Shown: piece after piece, positions 37,007 through 47,875 of the stretch
Layout: every line of letters begins with the position of its first letter
How positions within the stretch are numbered: position 1 is the first letter of the stretch
Assembly: GCA_025449115.1 (NCBI GenBank)
Contig: JAHLKC010000013.1
Span: 346,001 to 410,000 of the forward strand
Length of the DNA stretch: 64,000 nt
Source of the DNA: Chytridium lagenaria
Lineage: Eukaryota; Chytridiomycota; Chytridiomycetes; Chytridiales; Chytridiaceae
Reading direction: 5' to 3'
Position numbers and translations under genes: made by a program
The notes under the pieces: model-generated
The model's input: only the letters and a program-made list of their open reading frames with translations
The model's database searches: none
Told to the model about the DNA's origin: nothing

Positions 37007-38052
37007 CTACTGGCCCACGGCTGCAAGTAATATAGGGCTCTGCCGCAATATCTCAATCCCCCCTAAGACCTGACGCGCTCTTTGCAAGCCAATCATATCT
37101 CCCGTCCTGGAAAGAGCCTCGGGAAACCTGGCTTTTTTATATGCGAGACAGAACTGAAAATGAACACCCATGATGGCCATTAAACAGCTGGGAAGAACAC
37201 TGTAAGGGAACTGTTTTTTTTTTTTAACATCCAAGCCAAGTGGAATACGGGGGGGAGGGGAGGCTAATCTCAAAGAATATGTATGTTGGAAGCAGAAACT
37301 AACATCGATTAAAAAGAAGAGGTTCGGGAAGGGCACGTCGACGTGACGCGCCAAAGATCAACCACGTCAATCCATCTCCGAAATTAACATCTACTGCAAA
37401 TGAGTTGGGGGAGGCTACAACTGTAAATCACTCTTTTACGGAAATTATCCCGCATGCGGAATGGCCTCTGTAATCCTAAAGGGCATCAAGCCTACGTTGT
37501 TTCTGATAATTGACCGGAAACCATCAATATTGTTATTTTACGCTGCAGTGCATGACTTTACATGATCAGCCGCCTCAGGTGGGCTTGGGGGCGTCTCCTG
37601 CCGCAGAGATATTGTCCCTCTCCGCGCGATCCCGATCAGCAAGGTCAGCAAAGGAGAGACGCAAAACGATAAGAGCCACAAGTGCATCATCAGTCATAAG
37701 AGAGCCTTTGTAACCGCCGCCCTTACTCAACAGTTCTAACAAAATCAACAGCTTTTCCGTAGGGGAAGATCCAAGCCAAGAACCCCTGATGGTGGATATG
37801 GCCCCTCTCTCCCGCCGAAGCTCCGCTAAAACCCGTACCGTCCCTTCAACAACTTCCGAAAAACTTTAGCTTACCGTTCTCTAAACTCTCTGGCCTAACG
37901 TCCTGCAACTCCCCAGAAACTCATCCTTTAACAGCTGGCAAAAAAACACCCATCATTACCGCCTCCAACTGCAAAACCCGCACATTTCCTTCGCCAGCAA
38001 TGTCGTCTCGACAGAGTAAAAGCCTTGGAAACTGCCATGAAGATAGCTTCAT
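37007..38052 (-). CDS. Uncharacterised gene, possibly VPS9-like, head-to-head with the next gene
   Basis: Not obvious from simple open frames. From the ATG at 38052 it reads MKLSSWQFPRLLLCRDDI and then LQLEAVMMGVFLPAVK. A later block (about 37590-37855) is uninterrupted: VVEGTVRVLAELRRERGAIS, GSWLGSSPTEKLLILLELL, and MTDDALVALIVLRLSFADL, ending KPT and TGA. The pattern 'sP-x-EKL…tDD-x-L-x-x-LI-x-VL' resembles the VPS9 domain of Rab5 exchange factors; this is inference, not a confident match. Further exons may be FGDGLTWLIFGASRRRALPE (about 37345) and LAYKKARFPEALSRTGDMIG (about 37100), with stop near 37007. Frame jumps near 37890-37920 need indels or introns. Confidence 0.45.
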
Positions 38053-38069
38053 CCGGTGGTATACCGATC

Positions 38070-41000
38070 ATGGAAGGTCTAGAAGAGATGTCAATCGGTA
38101 GCTCCGCTCCAAGGCCCAAGTCCGCAAACCTCCCACCTCTTCCAACCCTCCAAACCCGTGAAACAAGTCTCGCCGCTAAAGCGCTTCTATCAAATCTTGA
38201 AGAAGGTGGTGGTCTCACTTCCGATCAAGCTGCCGTGATAAGACGTGTTGTGGCGGCTGGTGATCGGAATCGCCGGAAGTTGGTTGGACAGCTCTCGCTT
38301 ATTGTTGCGAAAGGGACAATTGCCGAGAGCGTGGGTGCTATGAATGGGGATATGGGTATGGTGGAAAAGTTGAAGTCTTCGGCGGAAACTGCTGGAAAGG
38401 CGTTAGAGAGGCTGCGAATTGACTCTGATGACGATACACGAGCCAAAAACCCGCCTTCAAGGAGTTCTTGTACAAGTCCTCTTCCGTTCCCCGTATCATC
38501 TCCAAGCCGTTCGTCATTCAACTTCGAAGTTGGGGCCGGTAATGTGTCAGACTCTGACTCTGACGACGGAATCCCCTTAATCTGCATCCAAAGTGAATCC
38601 AACCAAAGCATCAACAATCAACCCCCACGTCCACAGCCCCCCTCATTCTTCAATGCAGCAGAAAAGCGCAATACATCTCCTATCCTCCAACTCTCCATAA
38701 GTCCAGGCGTATCGCGCGCATCCTCTATTTCTGCACTATCCTCAAATGAAACCGACGATAGTCTAAAGTTCACGTTCCCCATCGTCAAGCCTGCTCTTCA
38801 GGGACCTATTGAGGAGGAATTTGAGGAAGAATCTCCAAATCACGATGATCCAGTTATGCCAGGAAAACGAGGGAGCGTTGGTGGGGAAGTTCCGACCATT
38901 GTTATAGAACCACAGGGTTCAGTGATTTCTTTGATGGGAGGCCGACACGCAGCCGTGTTTGATGCAACGTCTCCTTCTCACTCGCCGGTAGAATCTCGGC
39001 AAAGTTCCGTCAACGCCTCATCTATGCCCAAGCGGATACCTAGCCGACAAAGCTCTATGACGAACGGAAGCTACGTAAACCTTACCGGCGCTCAAACTAA
39101 ACCCGGAAAACTCTCGGCCTTAGACGACGACCACGGCCGGTCTGTCTGTATTGACGATGAAGAAGAAAGCAATTCCAGCGGCAGTTCCTCGGATTCAGAT
39201 CCGGAACCTTCGAGGGGGAGTAAGCCCACGGGTGGACGACCTGAAAAGGTGGCGGCTTTGAAGGAGAAATTGGGCTTGAGTCTGAAGATTGATACAAAGG
39301 TGAAGAGGGCTTTGGAATTGCCGACCGCTAAACGGAAGAGGGGCAGTCCAACATCAGCGTTGAAAATGTACAGGAATCCAAAGTCACCGAATGCCCGAAA
39401 GAAGATTGGGAAATTGAGTTGGAGAAAGGTAGCGCTGTTTGTTTTCTTTCTTTTTAGAACTCTCGTTAATGTGGTCTTAATGAATAATTCCATTCAATTT
39501 GTGTTTTATTAATTTAATTTATTGATACAGCAACCGAAGCACTCCTAAAAAAATGAAAGAGGAAGACGTCGTAAAGGTTCTGTCCAGTCTACCGATAATG
39601 AAGGAGCAAAAAAGAGTAGAAATAGCAAGAAAGCGGCTTTTTACGCGAAAAAATATGCTCATCTCATTGACGAAAAATCCGCAAAGGGTCGTGCTGGACC
39701 AGGAGGAGATCCTGATGCTCAGTTTGATGAAGACGCTATAGCAGAAGCAGAGATGCGGAGAGGTGCGGTCTTTCGTAATCACATATTAACTTCAATTTTT
39801 TAGTGCTTCGTAACCTCCAAAACTGGGTTCGTTCCGTTATGGGGAGCCCGATCACGTTCAGAGCGTTCCGTCCGCCCCAAATACAACCCCGGCCTCCGCT
39901 CTCCCCCCAACCGCTGCAATCCCAACCCTCAACCCCCCTTTGTCTCCAACCCCCTCCAAATCCATCCGTCGCAGCCACTCCCTCGTTGAAGCATCGCTGA
40001 CCTCCATAAGCCCAGAACCCACCGCCTTTGCTGGTCGTGAATTTGAAGATCTCCTCGCTCTCAGTCCATGGAAACCCGTCATGATGGAACGTGGACGCGA
40101 CCGAGCTGCCATTTTAGCGGTCGAGACGGCACCGCCTGAGACAATGTTAAATCGGATCAGAGTCAATGGACTTGTGGAGGCGACAGTGGAGGTGGCGTCT
40201 GCGGCATTGAGGGTAACGAATGGGGGCCTTGTCGCGGAGAAAGACGAGGGCATGATGAGAGTTGGGTCGACGATGGGGTTGGATGGGAAGGGGAAGATGG
40301 AGGTCGGAGAAGGGAAGAAGGCAGGAGGGGAGGGGGGTAAGAATGATCCGAAGATTGTGGTGGGGATGGGTTCGAAACCAAGGTCTGCCTCGAGAAGGTG
40401 TTCGAGACCGGGGAGCTCGACGGCGGCAGGGTGGAAAGGAGGCATGGTTTTTGGTAATAATTTTACTTATAATTGCATGCTAAGTTATGTTTTTCTTCAG
40501 GCGATGGCCACAGCAGTCACAAAGTTATTCGACGTAAGCTCGAACATTTAGATAATAATCCACTCATTTTTTTGTCCTAGCACCTTTTTCTACTAGTCCA
40601 CGCGTCATCCATCCCAACTTTCCGACAATAGAAGAAACTGCACAGGAACTCGACATTGCTCCAAAATGGACTCAACAGGAGAGAAGAAGAAGGGTAACTT
40701 TGTTTTAGGAAAAGTGAGACTAACAGACAAAGTACGCTCAATGGTACATTGATCCTCACGAATGGGCAAAGGTTATGCAATTGACGGTGCCGACTGTTGA
40801 GCAGGTAACGTCTTCGTCTCTATTATCTCACAGTAGCTGTTTCTGAATTTACATTATGTTCTTATAATGTTTATGCCTTTAATTTTATGCCTTTGTGAGC
40901 TCCGTTCCATTTTAATGCGAAATTTGATTTTATGTTGGCGTATCGCTTCAAAAGTTCGGGATTCTATAATGGTTTCTAACTTTTTGGGGATTGAAATCAA

Positions 41001-42060
41001 TAGACGGCGGAAAGTGCAGAAGCCAACACTGCACCTATCACCCCGACCCAGCCAATATCATCTCTTCCCTGGCAAACGGCCCATCTTCCGCCCCCACCTC
41101 AGCCGGTACCTCGAGACCCGCGGAAACTGCCAATTCAGACCTAACCAAAGCCCTCTCCCGCACCACATCCGCTCGCTCCAAAGGACCTTCTTTCTCTACC
41201 TCCACCCTCCGCTCCCGCAGCGCCAATCCTCATCACCCCCGAAAAAGCGAAGTAGAGCTAATGCTAGACGAAATTATCCATCGCCAAAATTTTGAAACGG
41301 CGCAAATTGTTGCAACAATGGCTGAAGACTCTGGGGTTCCGTTTGGATCCCGTAGACGTGATGAGGGACGGACTTGGAGTGGTCGTAAGATCCGGTTCGG
41401 GAAATTTAGCGACGAAGATGATGATGGACGGAGGAAGAAAACATTATGGAGGAGACGACGTCGAAAGTCTCACAGTGTGAGTGAGACGATGGGATCGATT
41501 GTAGGGATATGGGGACGTGATGAAGTCAAACCAGCCACGCCTGTCACGAAAACCATGAGGCTTTTGGATCCACGCACATCCGAATCAGATGTCAATTTAT
41601 GCGCCATTCAAAGCGGGAACGTAATTTCGGCGGTGCCGTCTGGACAGACTGTGGTGTTGTCGCCACGGGCTTCAGTTATGCCTGGACAGGCGGTGTTGTT
41701 GGGGCTTTTGAGGACGACGATGGGGGATAATTATTTAAATGGACAAGAGGATGGACAGATAGAAGGAAGAGCGGTTGCCGTACAGGGACTGAAGCCGGAG
41801 GGACTGAGGGTTTCGACGCGACGGTCGACAGCGGTGAAGTCGGCTAGAAACTTCTGTGGGCGGTGGGAGCTGTGGTTGATAAAAAGACGGATGTTAGATA
41901 ACTCATACGCGTGCCGTTTAGAGCATCAAAATGATCCGTGTCTTTTCAAAAGAAATATGAATTGTTATGCAACGTTCGTTTTTTCTACATATTCCAAGGC
42001 GGGGGCATCTAATTTAAGGGCTTTTTGTGTTGAAGGTTTGAGGAAAAGTGAGTTGTACTG
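38070..42060 (+). CDS. Large Ser-rich, probably nuclear protein of unknown function
   Basis: Start at ATG 38070 (MEGLEEMSIGSSAPRPKS) or 38037. Exon 1 runs to about 39428 and has a helical stretch (AVIRRVVAAGDRNRRKLVGQ), Ser/Pro-rich disordered sequence, acidic serine patches (DDEEESNSSGSSSDSDPEPS) and a bipartite-like basic region (TAKRKRGSPTS, then KSPNARKK). Later exons include AAFYAKKYAHLIDEKSAKG, SERSVRPKYNPGL, FEDLLALSPWKPVMMERGRD, FPTIEETAQELDIAPKW, YAQWYIDPHEWAKVMQLTVP and SEVELMLDEIIHRQNFETAQ. The last frame ends at 42060. I recognise no domain. Frame jumps at an A run near 39556 and a C run near 39905 look like assembly indels. The exon chain could hide more than one gene. Confidence 0.55.
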
Positions 42061-42280
42061 ACCCTGATGCTGAAGGGTTTGTGCAAAAATCTGAGTATTC
42101 CGTCAATAAAATTATTATTAGAATGAGTTGTGCTTATCTGCCCTCCTTCACCCTGACACCACACCCACCCGGCGCTTCCCCACCGCATTTAATGCAAGTG
42201 TCTGCAGTAATAACGATTCAAATATCAAATAGTGCAACAACCACCGTCAAGTGTGGGTGAGATCCTCTCTTCACCCAACC

Positions 42281-44599
42281 ATGTCGGCCCGTTGCGTCAG
42301 AGTCTTGGAGGGCAACAGCATGGATCCTTCAAAACGGCCTCACCCCAGAAGCATGCATATATTACTGCGGTCGAGTTCGTCCCAATTTCATTTGGTGGGG
42401 TCTTCAACGTCGTTCTGATCTCAACCACTGTTTCTGCGAGTACCCTGAGACAGCGACTCCCAATATGTATTCACCATCAGGCGGCCAATGCTCATCTTGC
42501 GGGGCTTATTCTTGCGGGGCTTTGGTAGCGTTGCTATGTACCCTTTACCAGACAAAAACGCGGGACCGTTTGGTTCGTAAACGCCAGCGTTCCTATATTC
42601 TCATGTTTGGACTAATTAGACTCAACTGTTTATTGTAGTTATTGCACCGTTTCCTCCGCCGGCTCCACCACCACCACCACCACCTCCTCCTCCACCTCCA
42701 CCTCCGCCGCCTCCACCCCCACCACCTCCTAGTCCATCTCCGCGCCCACCTGTTAACCCAAGCCCACCACCTCCATCCAACGACCCATCTCAACCGCCTC
42801 CTCAACCTCCATCGCCATCAAATTCAGCTCCAAACCAAGATTCATCACCCAGCCCCCCTTCAGATGCAACCTCATCTTCGCCCACAGAATCCAACGGAAC
42901 ACCCACGTCGACTCAATTTACAGATGTTTCGTCAACTGTAGTGATTGATAACTCACTCACCGCAGTCCCTGTCGTTATAGTCAGTGGAACTGTCACCATC
43001 ACCGAAATTCAACTCATCCCTACCACCCTTGATACTATAAATCCTTCATCTAGCATTCCAAGCACAACAACAAGAAACCCGCCGGCATTCGGACCCCTCC
43101 AAATTGGAATTACTATATCCATCGTTACACTCATAGCAGTTGTTGCAGTTCTTTTATGGTTTTTTTTAAGCGAAAGAAGTCGAACGAGAAGCCTGTTAAT
43201 ATAGATGAGCCGAGAGAGAGTCGAGGATCACTTGGTGAATCGTTCTCAACCGCCACTTCAGCTTCAACGGCAGCAACCGACATGCCTAATGAATCAGGAG
43301 TATTACCACGTCGTCCGTCACGTGCGCATTCATGGGAAAGCAACGATACAAGAAACGTTTTTGACGTTGACGCCCCTCTTCCACGTGACCGTCTTCCATC
43401 AATAGACACAGCTCGATCATCTCGTGACAGGAAAAATGAATTCGGCGCTATGATTCAAACGGAAACGGTTGGTCTCAAAGTTGCGCATGTGCAGGATCCG
43501 TTTAGCATCAACAGAAAACACGAGGAAGCTGTAGGACGCAAAGGTGATGCTGTGCAGGAATTGTTTGGAGCAGTAGGGTCGACCTCGAAACCTGTGCCTG
43601 TATTTGGGTCGGTGTGGGAAGGGAACACTCAAAAAGCTCTACCAACGTTACCATTGTCTGACAAGGACCGTAAACTCGTATCAGGACCATCGAGGGAACG
43701 CAAATCCGACACTCCCGCCTCTTCTGTGGTCAAGGAGTCTGAGGATTGGAGGACAGTGGATGCAGCGATAGGGTCGCCAGATGCGGAGTCGGGGAGAATA
43801 CTTGGGGGTATGGATAAGGGTGAGACGAGGGCGCAGTTTGGAGGAATGGTGAAAGCTTTTATGGGGATGAGAAGGAAGTGGTGGTTGATAAACAGGCAGC
43901 GACGAGAGCGCAGTTTGGGGGGGATGGTGAAAGCCTTTATGGGGGATGAGAAGGAAGTGGTGGTTTGATAAAGAGGCAGCGACGAGGGCGCAGTTTGGAC
44001 CGATGGTGAAAGCCTTTATGGGGGACGAGAAGGAATTGGTGGTTGATAAAGAGGCAGCGACGAGGGCGCAGTTTGGACCGATGGTGAAAGCATTTATGGG
44101 TGATGCGAAAGAGGCGGTTGTGGACAGAGATGAGGAGCCTAGACGGCAGATTAGGCCATTGGCGGCAGTGAGGCGGGATACGGTGCCCATCTCTGCCGCT
44201 CCCACCAATCCTGGCAGAAACTCCAGCGATGGAATTCAGAGACGGTTTGGGAGTACCTCGCAGATCACCACTTCTGCGATTCCAGTAGCTGCAATCCAAC
44301 CCTCGACGGTGCGAATAACGCAACCTGCTGTTCAAAATCCTGTGATTCCAGTCCGGCGGGCATCGTCGGGGGCGGTCGAGGTTGGGGTTATTGGAAGTCG
44401 TGCGCCGTTACCATCTCCGATGACTTTGCCAACAAGACCTACGGTGCCAATAACGACGACGCGTCCACTGAGACCAGCACCGCTTCCTGCTGCAGAGCAT
44501 GAGGACTCGGGGTTATCTGGGAATGATCTGTTGTTGGAGATGATCATGGCTGGACATGATGTTGAGGCGCCTCCGCCGAGGTATTCTGCCATGTATTGA
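42281..44599 (+). CDS. WSC-domain membrane protein, cell-wall stress sensor-like
   Basis: Wsc-type sensors detect wall stress at the plasma membrane (family knowledge). Near 42280-42590 a WSC domain is visible: CVRVLEGNSMDPS, GLTPEACIYYCGRVRP, HCFCEYPE, GGQCSSCGAYSC, then GFGSVAMYPLPDKNAGPFG. After an intron comes a run of about 20 prolines, a Ser/Thr/Pro-rich stalk, and a transmembrane helix (GITISIVTLIAVVAVLLWFF) followed by KRKK. The cytoplasmic part is Ser-rich and then has four copies of a 26-residue unit (TRAQFGPMVKAFMGD). It ends AMY at 44599. The N-terminus and signal peptide are unresolved, so the start given is only the nearest ATG. Frame jumps at 42338, 42517 and 43160 (A, G and T runs) are likely indels. 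Confidence 0.7.
43831..44142 (+). repeat. 78-bp (26-codon) tandem repeat, four copies, in the WSC protein tail
   Basis: GCGCAGTTTGG starts copies at 43831, 43908, 43988 and 44066, with spacings of 77, 80 and 78. Each unit encodes a RAQFGxMVKAFMGDEKE-type peptide. The deviations from 78 are all in runs: GGGG versus GGGGG, a seven-G run versus six bases, and TTT versus TT. Confidence 0.9.
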
Positions 44600-45292
44600 T
44601 GACTTTATAGTCGTGTTTTTTTGTTTTTTTTGTTTTTTGTTTAGATGTTTAGATTCTTTTGAAAATACATAGAGTTTTTTTTTATCGCATTTTTCTTTAG
44701 AAGATAAAATTAAAAAAAAAATAAGAAGAGAGTGATTTACGTCTAATTCTTAATTTAAACGCAGCAAAACGCAGAGTTTTAATGAGCGATATAGTAAACA
44801 CCCTATCTCCAGCTTTAGCCACTTCATATTTTGTTGTGCATTACTTTACGTTAAAGGTATATAATGTAAAGTAGTCATGGAATCGAATGTGAGGGTACCG
44901 TTTAGCTGGGTGAACAAAAATTAGGTTCAGGAGGGTAAACGACTAGCGAAGCGAAACAGCCCATAACGATGTAATCCTGAAGTGGCGTAAAACACTCCTG
45001 TCCTTGTTTTTTAACTCAAGGCAATCATCTAGCCGAAAATGATCTCCGACCCGACCGTTACACAAACACGCGTCGCCTGCGGTATCAATGGCCGTTCAAC
45101 TCGGAACTCGATGTAGTCGGCATTTTAACTGCTACACGACCATCTCTCATTGTTTGCTTTTGATCCCGAAATTGAGGAGACCCCAAAGTGTCCTTACGAA
45201 GCGCTCTATCTCCCATACAAATTATATAAATATCAACGTTCCCTCCCATCCGCTTTCCATCTGCAACTCATCACCCTTGTGCAATACTATTC
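44600..45292. other. Intergenic, upstream of the first monooxygenase gene
   Basis: About 690 bases, AT-rich near 44640-44760. No gene seen. Confidence 0.4.
45223..45230 (+). promoter_or_regulatory. TATA-like element
   Basis: TATATAAA, 70 bases upstream of the ATG at 45293 of the first DOMON/monooxygenase gene. Confidence 0.45.
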
Positions 45293-47498
45293 ATGAGCCG
45301 GTTCATTGTTTCAATTCATTCTGACCTTCTTCGCTGGGGCGCAAGTTTTCGCGGCTCCAAGCTGTTATGGCAACTTTGCTCCAGCGCAATTTCCGAATTG
45401 CATTCTCTTGGGCCCTAGGATTGCCTTGCATTGGATGGTGACGAATGGGAGCGATGCCAATTACATCACGTTTGGGGTTGATGCTGAAGTTACTCCTGGG
45501 AATTGGGTGGGGATTGGGTTGAGTGATATGGGCGGTAAGTCTTAAACGTCTTTCCTATAAAACTTGCGCTTCTTAATCTTAAACCTGGATCCTAACGCTG
45601 ATTTGATTGCGCAGGTATGAGAGGATCAGATATGTGGTTGCTCTTACAGAAAGATGATAAAAGTTTCACGATGCAAGATTCTTATTCAAGTGATTACGTG
45701 CAGCCTCGTGCGGATGAATCTCAGGATTTAGCTCTCGTCAATCCCCCCGTATCGTCAAACACCAACACTATTTACACGTTTCGTCGAAACCTCAAAACCT
45801 GCGATTTTTCCAACGACATGGATATTATTATGGGGGATACTCAGAATATGGTTTGGTATGTCTACCGTCGTCCTCATCATCCTTACATTTCATTTTTTTT
45901 AAATATAATCAACATTGATGTTTAGGGCGATCGGATCATCCCCTCGTCTCTCCCAACACTCTGCCACCAACCGCGGTGGACGCCAAAGTCATCCTCTACC
46001 CAAAATCTCTCGCCATGTCTTCGCCGCCAACTGACGTCCGTGTCCTCGAGATCCGCATGCCAAACATAACGATCCCAACCCAGGACACCTCCTATCTATG
46101 CACGCATTTTTCAATGCCAGCCGACACCAAATACCATGTTGTACGTGTCGAAGGTCTGCCTAGCAAGAACCATATTCATCATATGATTGTGTATGGATGT
46201 GATAGGGCGCCGGCGAAAGAGGGGGACTTGTACGATTGTGTGAATATGGATATGAGTTGTGGACAGTTTGCTTTCTCGTGGGTATGTGTGGATGTGCACT
46301 TTTTTTTAAGCGCTCTCACTGATATGAGTTGCAATAGATGCCTGGTGCTGCTGCGTATGATTATCCACCTGAGCGGGTATCCCTGTGGGAACAGGTTTAA
46401 ACGCGAATCGATATTTCAGTCTTCAAGTGCATTACACGAATCCAACGGGAATTGCTGGTGTTATTGATAATTCTGGGATGAGGGTAAGTGAATTTTGCTT
46501 CTTCGTGGATGCTGCTCGCTTTTATTTTTATTACTCTCCTCCCGTCCGTGCAAGCTGATGTTTCTTGATAGTTGTCGTACACCAGGAATCTTCGGCCTAA
46601 CGATGTTGGGGTTCTTACGCTAGGTTCGATGGAATTTACGATTCCTGGGAACAACCCAAATCCAACTGTGTTAAAATCCAATATTTGTCCTGGAGCTTGC
46701 ACGTCGAGATTTCCCGGCAACATCACCATCCTAAGGCATGCTTTGAATACCTTCCTTAGCTATCATCACGTGCAACTGACGCATCAAAATCATACAGCTC
46801 AGGCGTTCACATGCACGAACTTGGCCTTAATCTAACAACTCAACGCGTCCGCAACGGTAAAGAACTTAAGCCCCTCAACACGCGTCGCTACTTTGATTTT
46901 AAGTAAGTTAAACCAATGCCCTGCCCATCCACAACTTACATCCATAACCAGCTACCAAGGCCAAGTCTCCATTACCGACCCAGAAACCCAAACTCTCATG
47001 CCCGGCGACGCTCTGATCACCACCTGCAGCTACCTCCCAACCCAGGGTCTTCGAACTAACGCCACCACGTTTGGCGAATCCACCACCGACGAGATGTGCC
47101 ACAATTTCATTCAGTACTATCCCAAGTTTCCACCTGTGGAGCTCTGCGTTACGTTTGACATGTTGGGGAGGGCGTTGTGCACTACAAAATCTGTTATTGA
47201 TATGACGGGACTTGGGGGATCCCCGGGAGCTCCAGGGGGAGCGCCGACACCGGATCCGAGTGCTATGTTGGGTGCAATTCAGAATTTGACTTTGTCTGGG
47301 GATCTTGTGGGGATTGAAAAGGAGCTGGCTGGATTTGAGGCTTATAAACCTGTCTGCTTGATGTCTGCTAATCCAACTGGCGGAACTACGTCGCTGACGA
47401 CGGCGACAAGGTCTGCGGGTGAAAGGTCTTTTAAGCGTAGATATGTATTTGTGAGGGCCATTGTGATCATTGCTGTAACTGCCCTCTCTCTGCTGTAG
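45293..47498 (+). CDS. DOMON plus copper type II ascorbate-dependent monooxygenase (DBH/PHM-like), copy 1
   Basis: Family members hydroxylate substrates using two copper sites and ascorbate. The ATG at 45293 (MSRFI) joins, through a one-base slip near 45305, a signal peptide (FQFILTFFAGAQVFAAP). A DOMON domain follows (IALHWMVTNGSDANYITFGV, GNWVGIGLSDMGG, DSYSSDYVQPRADESQDLAL). The monooxygenase core shows every copper ligand expected from PHM: HHM in HIHHMIVYGC, His in SLQVHYTNP, HMH in SGVHMHELGLN, and Met in DEMCHNFIQYYP. The Cys after that Met and the Cys in ITTCSYLP correspond to a conserved disulfide. The C-terminus ends in a hydrophobic stretch (FVRAIVIIAVTALSLL), suggesting a GPI or membrane anchor. 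About seven exons. A close paralogue follows directly. Confidence 0.88.
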
Positions 47499-47875
47499 TT
47501 TAACAGAACAAGGTCGTTGTAATAAGCATGCCCATTCAATATTATTTCTTTTACGCATAATTTCAAGTTATCTGATTGGTGTAGATTTGATGCGTTTCAA
47601 GCCGAAATGCCGCAGCGGAGATTGAAAGCATGACCAAGTGGTTGTGGAGGACACTCGGTTGCTTTGCGGATGATCGTCCTCACATTCACACCTCCATGCG
47701 GCATCCAAGCACCTTTCTGAACTCCCAACAAGTCCGTTTCTGCCGTTGCTGAAGTCCGTTGTCTGCCGTCATCACCCCAACCCGGCTACTCCGGAGGTCC
47801 TCATTCTTTTACTTAAAAGCTTCAAGACCTTGTTAATAATTCAACATTCTGATACTGCACCCTCAAATTCAAATC
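47499..47875. other. Spacer between tandem monooxygenase genes
   Basis: About 380 bases, no gene. Promoter of copy 2 presumed; no distinct element. Confidence 0.4.

Noticed and set aside
42642..42941. His/Leu-rich frame (HHHHHL type)
   Set aside because: Off-frame reading of the polyproline neck of the WSC protein; the proline frame continues into the stalk and membrane helix.
43681..44335. Minus-strand frames with repeated peptide
   Set aside because: The repetition only mirrors the 78-bp repeat of the WSC gene on the other strand.
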